Below are positions 1 to 6,888 of a DNA stretch of 10,826 bases, piece by piece. Position 1 is the first letter of the stretch. Each line of letters opens with the position of its first letter. Source of the stretch: Planctomycetota bacterium (GTDB taxonomy: Bacteria > Planctomycetota > UBA8742 > SKZP01 > JAIOTL01); NCBI GenBank assembly GCA_021106775.1, contig JAIOTL010000287.1, positions 1 to 10,826 of the forward strand, in the 5' to 3' direction. The notes under the pieces are model-generated. The model was not told where the DNA came from and searched no databases. It saw only the letters and a list, made by a program, of their open reading frames with translations. A program made the position numbers and the translations under genes.

Positions 1-1496
1 ATTGCTTTTCGACCGACAATCTTTATCTCAGCAGGTTTCAACAGTCTCCCAACAGGTGCTGCTCCATCAATCTTCAACGGAACATCACAATAAGTGTATG
101 AAGTACCATAAAATCCGTCAACAATCATCGACATCCTAAGCATCACTCGTGGATGCGAGCCTTTTGGCAGATTCCACAGCGTTTGTGAAGAAAGCCCGTT
201 TTTCGGAATGCTGATATCGTGGGAAATCTTCTGCCAGAGTTTGCCGTCATTTGTCGAATAATCAATGTTGAGTTTGCATTCGTTTGTTGTTGTAGCCTTC
301 CATCCAAGCGAAAAACCTTCGCCACCTTTAAGAAGTGCAACAGTTGAGAGAGTGTTCAGATGTGCTCTCGGTACAGGTACAAAACCTTTGAAGAATGCTT
401 CAGGACCGTCGTTTGTTCCTAAATCATGCTCTTTTTCACCGGTTTTTGTAACACAGCGCACAGAAAAACCTAAATTTGCAGTTGCGCCCTGATATTCAAT
501 TGTTCCGAACTCATTTTTGGTTTTCAAAACATTTTCGGTCTTTTCTTCCGTCCATGTCCATAGATTATTTTTATATTCACCTCGCCAGAGCTGAACCTCA
601 GTAATCTCACGCGTTCCAATACCCAGAATATGATACCCAAACTCAATTCCGCCAGAAATCGTGCGAACGTTAACAATCATCGCTTCCGGATTCTCACGAA
701 GATTTATCACGAAAGGTGCTGGATTCTCTATCTCTGATGAATAATTGCTCAAATCTGTAGCAGCAATCTTAAATTTTGCTTGTGTTGTTATTATTTCGGG
801 AATTACCCAATCGTATGAAAATTTATTGTCTGTCATTGTAAGAGGAACACTGTTGATAAGGCTCCAGCTTCTGCCATTGTCATGCGAAAAATACAATGAA
901 ACTGAATAAACGTCAAGGTTAAGGTCATCAATCTGACCTGTAATTTTTACTTTCTCTTCCGCGATATATTCCTTACTCGCAAGGAAACTCGTGAATTTCA
1001 GCTTTGGTGCTTCGGTGTCAATCAAAATACTTTTCTCAGCATCAGTCTTATTCTCAACATTTCCTGCATAATCCGTCGCAACTGTCATAAGCTCGTATCT
1101 GCCATCATCAGGCAGTGTTGCCTTCATCGGAGAATAAGTATTATCGTCAAATGCAAGTTTATTCCAGGTTGATTCACCAAGTTTACGATATAGAAGCTTT
1201 ATCTCAGCAAGCGGTGAATCCCCGATATCATTGTATGAATAATCGAAAATAATATCACGTTTGTTTATCTCAAGGTGCCCCATGCTGGTAACAGGCGGGA
1301 CATTATCGACAAAAATAGGTGATTTCAGCATGGCAAACCCGAAATGACCTGCATCGTCAACGATACTCACTTTGAATACAAGCTTCTGAATCCCGGACTT
1401 TGCAGCCTGATATTGCAGAGGTGCAACGGGATATGGCGTTGCTGCACGAGTGATAGGTTTCCACAAAATACTTCCGTTGTCAGAGACACTTCCAAC
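1..1496 (-). CDS. Secreted Ig/fibronectin-like protein, downstream part (partial; gene split by TAA)
   Basis: This is the continuation, in the same frame, of the signal-peptide ORF at 1497-1937. From the codon after the TAA to the left edge, about 498 codons read without another stop. The translation is a chain of beta-sandwich-like modules of roughly 90-110 residues with repeated 'VDN/IDTEAP' linkers. The modules carry the motif S-x-D/N-(D/N)-G-x-x-W, seen as SHDNGRSW near 860-890 and STNDGKLW near 235-260. This resembles the Asp-box-like loop common in extracellular Ig/Fn3-like modules. Phrases such as 'FKVSIVDDAGH' and 'MTVATDYAGN' are typical of bacterial surface proteins. No catalytic domain is visible. 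The C-terminus lies outside the window, so a sorting or anchoring domain cannot be judged. No good start codon with a Shine-Dalgarno site follows the TAA, so this part is probably made only by readthrough or not at all. The family assignment is by style of sequence, not by a specific match. Confidence 0.75.
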
Positions 1497-1937
1497 TTAG
1501 ACACTGACTTTTCGGCTGATTTTAACTCCGTCTGTGATTTTCCACATCACAGGAATTGTTTCACGTCCGGAGAAGATTTCACCGGGTTTTGGACTCGAAA
1601 TCAGTACAACTGGAGAACGAGTATCAACGAATACTTTTGCGTCTGGCATTTCACCAGGTTCGGGTGCATCTACTCCGTTCGTCGCCTTAACGCTGTAAAC
1701 ACCATCTTCGAAGGCATAAAATTTTAGAGGTTCGCCGTTTGTGAGTGTGGAATATTTTTTCCAGCCTTCGAATTTGTCGGATTTGAACCAGCACGTAAGC
1801 TTCGGTATGTACTGAAAATGAATAATCGCAGGCTTTGTATAATTCGTAACGTAGTAAATTGGTGTCCTGACAGCACTTGTGAGAAGCATGCTTCCCAGAA
1901 CTAAAAGGATAGAAAGTATCAGAAAAGACTTTTTCAC
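1497..1937 (-). CDS. Secreted Ig/fibronectin-like protein, N-terminal part (gene split by TAA)
   Basis: The start is GTG at 1935-1937, preceded by AGGAG (1945-1949) with a 7-nt gap, which decides the start. Residues 1-23 are a clear signal peptide: MKKS, then a hydrophobic core ending near 'LLTSAV'. Residues 24-105 form a domain of unknown type rich in aromatic residues. From about residue 106 the sequence becomes an Ig-like module ('VFVDTRSPVVLISSPKPGE', 'IPVMWKITDG'). The frame then meets TAA at 1497-1499, directly before the expected module continuation 'VGSVSDNGSILWKP', which lies in the same frame. As read, the product is a 146-residue exported fragment stopping in the middle of a beta-sandwich. 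The full gene would exceed 640 codons. It lies downstream of the PDZ-repeat gene in the same orientation but is separated from it by 332 bp, so it probably has its own promoter. Confidence 0.8.
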   Translation of the reverse strand: MKKSFLILSILLVLGSMLLTSAVRTPIYYVTNYTKPAIIHFQYIPKLTCWFKSDKFEGWKKYSTLTNGEPLKFYAFEDGVYSVKATNGVDAPEPGEMPDAKVFVDTRSPVVLISSPKPGEIFSGRETIPVMWKITDGVKISRKVSV

Positions 1938-1958
1938 TTTTGTTCTCCTGTAAAATAT

Positions 1959-1988
1959 TTATTAATGATAATTCATAAATTATGTAAA
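1959..1988 (-). promoter_or_regulatory. Possible sigma-70-type promoter of the Ig-like gene
   Basis: On the minus strand TTTACA (1983-1988) matches the -35 consensus at five of six positions. It is followed after 18 nt by TAATAA (1959-1964), four of six for a -10 box. The first palindromic motif copy ends 4 bp upstream of the -35 box, where an activator could sit. AT-rich sequence yields such matches easily, so this is weak. Confidence 0.3.
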
Positions 1989-1992
1989 ACAC

Positions 1993-2006
1993 GCAGGTTT
2001 ACCTGT
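1993..2006. repeat. Palindromic 14-bp motif, copy 1 (operator candidate)
   Basis: The sequence GCAGGTTTACCTGT contains the perfect palindrome CAGGT-TT-ACCTG. An identical 14-bp copy lies 95 bp away at 2088-2101. A short, exact, repeated palindrome upstream of a start codon resembles the binding site of a dimeric regulator. The sequence does not name the regulator. Confidence 0.5.
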
Positions 2007-2036
2007 GCAGACTTTCTGCTTTCCTTTTCATTCACT

Positions 2037-2069
2037 ACAATAGGGCATATAACTCCTGTGTCCTATTGT
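2037..2069 (+). other. Hairpin between the two palindromic motifs
   Basis: ACAATAGG (2037-2044) and CCTATTGT (2062-2069) are exact inverted repeats. In a plus-strand transcript the stem extends to 13 pairs, including two G-U pairs, with a 7-nt loop. In a minus-strand transcript the G-U positions become A-C mismatches and the stem is limited to 8 pairs. No T-tract follows on either strand, so it is not a standard intrinsic terminator. Confidence 0.4.
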
Positions 2070-2087
2070 CAATGTTGATGAGTAAAA

Positions 2088-2101
2088 GCAGGTTTACCTG
2101 T
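2088..2101. repeat. Palindromic 14-bp motif, copy 2 (operator candidate)
   Basis: This is an exact second copy of GCAGGTTTACCTGT. With copy 1 it encloses the hairpin at 2037-2069, giving a block of 109 bp (1993-2101) with identical palindromic ends. It could be a distal operator for looping or the end of a small non-autonomous element. Confidence 0.5.
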
Positions 2102-2269
2102 ATAAAATATCGTTTAATATGCTGAAAACTTGATTTTTAATCACCATTTCACGATATATATTTTCCATTTTTTATCAAAATTTAACATATTGTTCATTAT
2201 TTGCGCAAATTTGCCTGTCCTGAATTTTTCGTCATTTGGTGCCGACGATTTTTCTGGTTTCGCAGAGAT

Positions 2270-4837
2270 TTATTTCTTCATGGGCACGAGCATGTCTTCG
2301 TCGTATTCGAGTTTTGATGATTTTAGGTCTGCGACAATGCCGTACTCAGGGAAAAAATGAATTTTATTGTTAAAACCCTTTGATGCATACGTATCTTCGT
2401 CGCCGCCAAAGTCCAGGAACACTGAAAGACTGGAACCACCATGATAGTTGTTTCCGCCGGCACGTCCAGGCGCGGAACCGTAATAATCTTTGCCAGCAAG
2501 GTCTTTGAAGATGCAAATTCCGTTGTGTGCCGTCGCTCCAAGCGAAAATCCGCCGCCTTGATACCAGTCGTCGCCAGCTTTGTCGATGAAAAGAACAACT
2601 GTCTCATCCCAGCTTAGACCGGACATCACGCCGTTTCTGCTGTAGTATTTGTCGTTTCCGCCTTCTTCGATAAAGGTACCAAGTGCCTGATGTGCTGCGA
2701 ATCCCTGCGCATAACGTCCGCCAATATAAACATCATCTTCTTTTCCATCGTCAAAAAGCATACCCCAGCCGTGATAATATCCGCCGCCTTGACCGAAAAT
2801 GCCGACTTCGTACTTATCTTTCCCCTGCATGTCATGCAAAATCCCGATCCCACCGGATGCGAACATGCGCAAACCAAGACCTGCACCTTGTCCCCAACCT
2901 TCGTAAAGTCCGAGAGTACCGTAACTTGAAGGTTTTCGACCTTTGCAATAATAATTGTCATCACCCGCCATGTCAGTCAGAACAGCAACGCACTTCGGCA
3001 TACCAAGACCATGCATGTAACAATGTCCTTCGTACCTGTCATTGCCTGCACCATCGACAAGCTGCGCAACTCCCCAAATACCAGCTGCCTGCGAAAAATA
3101 CTGCGCCCGGTACGTGTCATCGCCAGAAACGTCTAAAAGACAACCTATGCCCATCATTGCTGTTGCCTGCGACCAGTTAATTCCGATGTAAGTATCATCA
3201 CCTTTGAAATCAACAAGTGCACCTACGCCCATAAAACCAGTTCCCTGCACATAATCGCGAGTTGATTCATATGCGTCATTTCCCGCTAAATCTACCAAAA
3301 TCGCACAGTTTATTGTTCCGTTTGATGAACCTGCATTGTTCGCATAAAAATCATCACCGCCAAGGTCAATCAACACCGCATAATCCTGCGCATACGGGCT
3401 GCGTTTCCAATTGCCTTTCTCATCCCGACTCGGTACGAATTTCCCGTACTCGTTGTGCCCCGTGCCTGCAATTGCAATCTTTCCAAACGGAGTATTTCTC
3501 TCAAGTACTATTTTCTGTGTTAAATCATGCTTTCCCTTCTGCAAATCAGCAACTAGACTATTGATATAAATAGAATCTGCAAGCTGAAGCATTGACTGCC
3601 GTGCATAAAGTAATTGCGCATAATCAATCTTTTTTGCCAACTCGATTAGTTTGAGGAAATCAGCTAGAAGCACCTGAAATTCCTTCTCTGTCCGATGTTC
3701 CTGAGGGAAATTTATGTGAATGTACATGTGAGTTTGAAGTTTTTCGCCGAGCTTGTACAGCGTTTCTTCCATGAACTTCATCTCGTCCGCAGTAAACGCC
3801 TTGAAAGCTCTGTCTCTATGACCGTTTGCAACTTTTAGTACACTTTCAATCTGCGATAGATGCTTTTCTCCGGAAAGTTCGGTTTTCAGCGGTTCTCTGC
3901 TTGCCAGTCGGAATTCAACGTTCAAAGTTTGCATCGCTCCTGTTAGTTGATTCATCAGAGTATTATATCCGCTTCCTTTTGCGCTGATACGTTCTCGGAT
4001 TATATCCGCTATTTTTTCAATCTGAAACGGGTTGCGCTGGACAAATGCGACATCGTTCAGCTTGAAACCTTCGTGTCTGACAGCAAGGTTTGCAAGCCGA
4101 GTCCGTAAATCTTTGTATCCAAGGATTTCTTTCCGCGTTTTCTCGACTTCTTTTCCGTCTTCAACAACTTTTTCCTTGATTTCTCGCACAACTTCATCAA
4201 TTTCGTAATGTTTTACGAGTTTTTCCGCGAATTCACCTTCGGGCGAGTTTTTACCAGCAAGCATCGGATAAATTTTCTTGTCAGAAGGAAGAAGTGCACC
4301 CATTGCGTCGTAACGGTCACCGAGGATTACTGAAATATCGATAAGTTTTGAGTATTTTTTCGCTTTCACGTTGAGTTCAGTGCCTAAATCTTGTCCAAGC
4401 ATGTATTCTTCAAGTGCAGCAATGATTTCATTGGTCAACTTGACTTTTTTCCCGTTTACGAAAACCTCATATTCAATAATCTCACGAATTATCTTCAATT
4501 TGAGCGCATCACCAGCAAAATACTTTGCGAGCATACCGCGAAATTGTTCGATTATCTTCGAAGTTTCATCTGTAAACATTTGCTCGTCAACAGAATAAAT
4601 AATGTCTCCAACCTGCAAACCAGCTTTCTGCGCAGGTGAAAGGGCAGTAACCATGGTCAACCGAACGCCATGTTTTGCGTCACAACCCTCAATCTTTGTA
4701 AGGTTGGCTGCAAGCTCCATGTTAATGCCCATGTAACCCGGACGTTTTGCCTTTATTTTGTCTGCATCCTGGGAAAAGGTTACACCTACAAAGACGAATG
4801 CGAATACAAGCAATAGCACAGAAAATTTCTTACACAT
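2270..4837 (-). CDS. Secreted PDZ protein with C-terminal 'GDDxY' repeat array
   Basis: The 855-residue protein starts at ATG 4835-4837 with a strong GGAGG (4844-4848) 6 nt upstream. Residues 1-22 are a signal peptide (MCKKFSVLLLVFAFVFVGVT, likely cut before QDAD). Residues about 35-120 are a PDZ domain, seen in 'GYMGINMEL' and 'SPAQKAGLQVGDIIYSVD'. PDZ domains bind peptide termini and are common in envelope proteins. Residues about 125-460 look helical and charged, with no recognised fold. From about residue 487 to 845 there are some 12 tandem repeats of 26-28 residues (one about 45) of the form L-(V/L)-D-x-x-G-(D/N)-D-x-Y, followed by a central Q-G or Q-A and a G-x-G-x-L segment. Examples are LVDFKGDDTY, LLDVSGDDTY and LVDGAGNDRY. 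The regular Asp/Gly/Tyr spacing suggests a beta-solenoid, perhaps metal-binding. It differs from the 9-residue haemolysin-type calcium repeat. No protease catalytic triad is evident. The protein is probably periplasmic or surface located. Its exact function is unknown. Confidence 0.85.
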   Translation of the reverse strand: MCKKFSVLLLVFAFVFVGVTFSQDADKIKAKRPGYMGINMELAANLTKIEGCDAKHGVRLTMVTALSPAQKAGLQVGDIIYSVDEQMFTDETSKIIEQFRGMLAKYFAGDALKLKIIREIIEYEVFVNGKKVKLTNEIIAALEEYMLGQDLGTELNVKAKKYSKLIDISVILGDRYDAMGALLPSDKKIYPMLAGKNSPEGEFAEKLVKHYEIDEVVREIKEKVVEDGKEVEKTRKEILGYKDLRTRLANLAVRHEGFKLNDVAFVQRNPFQIEKIADIIRERISAKGSGYNTLMNQLTGAMQTLNVEFRLASREPLKTELSGEKHLSQIESVLKVANGHRDRAFKAFTADEMKFMEETLYKLGEKLQTHMYIHINFPQEHRTEKEFQVLLADFLKLIELAKKIDYAQLLYARQSMLQLADSIYINSLVADLQKGKHDLTQKIVLERNTPFGKIAIAGTGHNEYGKFVPSRDEKGNWKRSPYAQDYAVLIDLGGDDFYANNAGSSNGTINCAILVDLAGNDAYESTRDYVQGTGFMGVGALVDFKGDDTYIGINWSQATAMMGIGCLLDVSGDDTYRAQYFSQAAGIWGVAQLVDGAGNDRYEGHCYMHGLGMPKCVAVLTDMAGDDNYYCKGRKPSSYGTLGLYEGWGQGAGLGLRMFASGGIGILHDMQGKDKYEVGIFGQGGGYYHGWGMLFDDGKEDDVYIGGRYAQGFAAHQALGTFIEEGGNDKYYSRNGVMSGLSWDETVVLFIDKAGDDWYQGGGFSLGATAHNGICIFKDLAGKDYYGSAPGRAGGNNYHGGSSLSVFLDFGGDEDTYASKGFNNKIHFFPEYGIVADLKSSKLEYDEDMLVPMKK

Positions 4838-4892
4838 TTCTATCCTCCAGAATATTTCATTTCATTTTCTAATGTATCATAAATATAGTTCG

Positions 4893-4920
4893 TGTCATTC
4901 CCGCGAAAGCGGGAATCCAG
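4893..4920 (+). repeat. Palindromic intergenic repeat, unit A (dRS3-like)
   Basis: The 28-bp unit runs TGTCATTCCC...GGGAATCCAG. Its core is ATTCCC-N8-GGGAAT, the layout of Neisseria dRS3 elements and of similar palindromes scattered through many bacterial genomes. The internal stem is CATTCCCGC/GCGGGAATC-like with a short GAAA loop. It lies between the radical SAM gene and the PDZ-repeat gene, in inverted orientation to unit B. Confidence 0.75.
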
Positions 4921-4939
4921 ACTAAATTGGTTTTAATTA

Positions 4940-4968
4940 CTGGATTCCCAATCAAGTTGGGAATGACA
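4940..4968 (-). repeat. Palindromic intergenic repeat, unit B (inverted copy)
   Basis: The 29-bp unit has the same ends as unit A in opposite orientation: CTGGATTCCC...GGGAATGACA, with a different centre. It is separated from unit A by 19 bp (4921-4939) and starts 2 bp beyond the stop codon of the radical SAM gene. The outer 10 bp of A (4893-4902) pair perfectly with 4959-4968, and 4911-4920 pair with 4940-4949, so the pair can form one long nested hairpin. It may act as a transcription attenuator after the radical SAM gene, although no T-tract is present. Confidence 0.75.
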
Positions 4969-4970
4969 TA

Positions 4971-5909
4971 CTATTCCTCCGAATTTATATGATTATAATT
5001 AAAACCTTGTTTAAGCCCGTTGGCAAGCATGTATTTAACAATATCTTGAATCACCTGAGCTTTTGATTTTCCCCAGCAAGGTGCGAGTATATTTTCACCC
5101 GAAAGTTCTCCAACAAGCCGTTGAATCACAATAGTTTCAGGCATTCTCGCAATAAACTCCGACACAAGTTTCACAAACTGAGAATATTCCATCGTTTTGA
5201 ACGCACCATCATGATACTCCTTTGCAAGAGCAGTATTCTGACAAACATATTGGTGATGAATCTTTACGCTGTGAGGATTTAACCATGCCACCTCATCCGC
5301 AGTCGCAAAAATATCTGACTCCGATTCGCCTGGAAGCCCGATTATCGCATGCAAAACAACTTTTAATCCATGCTTTTTTGCCAAACATACCGCATTGATT
5401 GTTGCTTGATGCAGGTGTCCACGATTTATTCTCTCTAATGTCTTATCATGTGCGGACTGCATACCGAATTCAACGAACAAAAGCTTTGGAAATCGAGAAT
5501 TATACGAAGCAATCAAATCCAGAATTTCGTCAGATACGCAGTCTGGACGCGTTCCAATCGCTAATCCAACAATTTCCTCGTCATCAATAACTGCGTCATA
5601 ATTTCGCTTTAATTCTTCAATACTGGCATATGTGTTCGTAAATGCCTGAAAATATGCGATAAACCGGTCATATCCGAATTTTCTGCCGAATTTCTTACCG
5701 TTTTCGATCTGCTCTGCAAGTGTTTTATCGGCAAGTTCGCGATGTGCCGGGCTGAAACTTGAATTATCACAAAACACACAACCCGCAGAACTCAGCTTGC
5801 CGTCGCGGTTGGGGCAGGAAAAGCCGGCATCGAGGGTGATTTTGTATGCACCTTTAGAATTAATGCTTCTCAGCCAGTTTTTAAATGTCAGGTACGGCAT
5901 CGGTTCCAT
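4971..5909 (-). CDS. Radical SAM protein, TIGR01212/YhcC family
   Basis: The 312-residue protein aligns from end to end with my memory of E. coli YhcC. The iron-sulfur cluster motif is C32-x11-C44-x2-C47 in 'FSCPNRDG...GCVFC', the family's variant spacing rather than the usual CxxxCxxC. Other family blocks are 'YFQAFTNTYA', 'VGLAIGTRPDCV', 'LFVEFGMQSAHDKTLERIN' (the E-x-G-x-Q-S strand) and 'VVLHAIIGLPGE'. Such proteins use a [4Fe-4S] cluster to cleave S-adenosylmethionine. The family is Elp3-like and its substrate is, to my knowledge, not firmly established. The start is uncertain: ATG at 5907-5909 and a second ATG three codons later both lack a strong Shine-Dalgarno site. It ends in TAG, the only TAG stop in the window. 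It stands alone between tRNA-Cys (opposite strand) and the repeat pair. Confidence 0.9.
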   Translation of the reverse strand: MEPMPYLTFKNWLRSINSKGAYKITLDAGFSCPNRDGKLSSAGCVFCDNSSFSPAHRELADKTLAEQIENGKKFGRKFGYDRFIAYFQAFTNTYASIEELKRNYDAVIDDEEIVGLAIGTRPDCVSDEILDLIASYNSRFPKLLFVEFGMQSAHDKTLERINRGHLHQATINAVCLAKKHGLKVVLHAIIGLPGESESDIFATADEVAWLNPHSVKIHHQYVCQNTALAKEYHDGAFKTMEYSQFVKLVSEFIARMPETIVIQRLVGELSGENILAPCWGKSKAQVIQDIVKYMLANGLKQGFNYNHINSEE

Positions 5910-5967
5910 AAATCAACATCCATAAAACATTGTGTTGAAATTATATATGAACTTTATGCGTTTGCAC

Positions 5968-5995
5968 TTGATTTAATAAGTGTGAATGTTAATAA
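5968..5995 (+). promoter_or_regulatory. Possible promoter of tRNA-Cys
   Basis: TTGATT (5968-5973) followed after 16 nt by TAATAA (5990-5995) would place the transcript start a few bases before the tRNA 5' end at 6010. Position and match are reasonable for a stand-alone tRNA gene, but alternative -10 boxes exist in this AT-rich stretch. Confidence 0.35.
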
Positions 5996-6009
5996 ATATA
6001 TCTTTTAAA

Positions 6010-6086
6010 GGTGAGGTGCCCGAGTGGTCCAAGGGGATGGTTTGCAAAACCATAATGCGTGGGTTCGAATCCCATCCTCACCTCCA
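6010..6086 (+). tRNA. tRNA-Cys (GCA anticodon)
   Basis: A complete 77-nt cloverleaf can be drawn. The acceptor stem GGTGAGG/CCTCACC is perfect. The D arm is CCC/GGG with a GG-containing loop. The anticodon stem ATGGT/ACCAT closes the loop TTGCAAA with anticodon GCA at 6044-6046. The variable loop has five bases. The T arm has loop TTCGAAT. The discriminator base is U (6083), the classical identity base of cysteine tRNA, and CCA is encoded at 6084-6086. It reads UGC/UGU codons and ends 167 bp from the stop codon of ruvA, to which it is convergent. Confidence 0.95.
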
Positions 6087-6093
6087 GATTTCA

Positions 6094-6119
6094 AGGGCTT
6101 CTTCGGAAGCTCTTTTTTT
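6094..6119 (+). terminator. Intrinsic terminator of tRNA-Cys
   Basis: GGGCTTC (6095-6101) pairs with GAAGCTC (6106-6112) with one G-U pair, capped by the stable tetraloop TTCG, and is followed by seven T residues (6113-6119). It begins 8 nt after the encoded CCA. On the minus strand no T-run follows, so it works mainly for the tRNA transcript. Confidence 0.9.
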
Positions 6120-6183
6120 ATGTAAATTACGAACAGTTTTCTTTATGCGATTTTGTTCTAAATGTTTGATAATATTCCGGTAT

Positions 6184-6220
6184 CTGGATTCTTCGGTCGC
6201 ATTGTTCCCTCAGAATGACA
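6184..6220 (-). repeat. Degenerate relative of the palindromic intergenic repeat, unit C
   Basis: The 37-bp stretch has the same ends as unit B (CTGGATTC...GAATGACA) but a longer, less symmetrical centre. Such 'GATTCTTCGG...CTCAGAATGAC' stretches are familiar as dispersed intergenic repeats in many bacteria. It lies between the tRNA-Cys terminator and the end of ruvA, again close to a gene's 3' end. Confidence 0.55.
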
Positions 6221-6252
6221 GGTTACGATATTCAGAATGAAAGAAAGAGAAA

Positions 6253-6888
6253 TTATTGCTTTGCGGCACGGAGTTTGAAAATTGCCTGCAGAAGCTCTTC
6301 AGATGTTGTGTACGTTTTCCCATCTTCCGATGTTAAATTCAATAAATTGATTGCTTCTTTTTCGGAATAATGCAGAAGCTCCGTCAGAACATAACGTGCT
6401 TCGTCAACTATTTCTTCGCTTGCGGTTTTCGTTTTTATCGCAGTTGATGCTGACTCTTGCAGCAGGGCGAATTTACTCATCTTTCCTTGCAGCTCTGCGA
6501 TGATTTTTTTGGCGGTTTTCGGTCCGATATCAGGCAAACCTTTCAGAACGGATTCATTGCCAAGCTCAATTGCCGCGGCAATCTCACTCACCGGTATCTG
6601 CATCGCTTTTAGTGCCTTACGAATTCCAAGCCCGGACACCGATGTAAAAACCTGCAAAAATTCCTTCTCAACTCGTTCGAGAAAACCAATTAAACGCCTT
6701 TGCATTATTGTTCCGATATTTCCACCTTCAATAATTTCAAGCGTATGAAAAATTACAGTCTCGCCGACCGCCGGCATCTTAGCTACCGCGCCTGAAGGTA
6801 TTAAAACTTCATACCATATATTTGTAACATCAACGTAAACCCGTGTCCCTTCAATCCCGCGATAAACACCTTCAATCCTTGCAATCAT
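6253..6888 (-). CDS. ruvA: Holliday junction branch migration protein RuvA
   Basis: RuvA tetramers clamp four-way DNA junctions and load the RuvB helicase in recombinational repair. This 211-residue protein is close to the family's usual 190-210. Residues 1-66 are the N-terminal OB-fold ('MIARIEGVYRGIEGTRVYVDV'). Residues 84-98 ('VSGLGIRKALKAM') and 117-133 ('GLPDIGPKTAKKIIAEL') are the two helix-hairpin-helix DNA-binding motifs. Residues about 158-208 are the flexible RuvB-binding domain. In the segment where E. coli RuvA has the acidic pin (REDA), this protein has a longer 'EIIEGGNIGTIMQRRLIGF' region, a variant I associate with Planctomycetota-like RuvA. The start ATG (6886-6888) overlaps the selA stop as TAATG, so translation is probably coupled to selA. 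ruvB and ruvC are not in the window. Confidence 0.92.
   Translation of the reverse strand: MIARIEGVYRGIEGTRVYVDVTNIWYEVLIPSGAVAKMPAVGETVIFHTLEIIEGGNIGTIMQRRLIGFLERVEKEFLQVFTSVSGLGIRKALKAMQIPVSEIAAAIELGNESVLKGLPDIGPKTAKKIIAELQGKMSKFALLQESASTAIKTKTASEEIVDEARYVLTELLHYSEKEAINLLNLTSEDGKTYTTSEELLQAIFKLRAAKQ

Larger units (their letters stand above)
1938..2269. other. Non-coding interval between two exported-protein genes
   Basis: This 332-bp AT-rich interval holds no convincing gene. It contains the Shine-Dalgarno site and a possible promoter of the minus-strand Ig-like gene, two copies of a 14-bp palindromic motif (1993-2006 and 2088-2101), and a hairpin between them (2037-2069). I see no T-tract terminator after the PDZ-repeat gene. 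The frame after that gene's TAA stays open for 42 codons and then ends in TGA (2141-2143), which is unremarkable for this composition. Confidence 0.7.

Noticed and set aside
2141..2272. Open frame after the TAA of the PDZ-repeat gene, suggesting a third internal TAA
   Set aside because: It lasts only 42 codons before TGA at 2141-2143, does not continue the repeat pattern, and follows a natural C-terminus (…MLVPMKK).
2683..3180. Plus-strand 165-codon frame opposite the repeat array
   Set aside because: It is a shadow of the repetitive minus-strand gene. It has no ribosome site and a His/Cys-rich composition with no protein character.
5986..6240. Plus-strand frame of 84 codons containing 'GEVPEWSKG' and 'RGFESHP'
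   Set aside because: It is the conceptual translation of tRNA-Cys and its flanks. These phrases are the familiar false peptides produced by translating tRNA genes.
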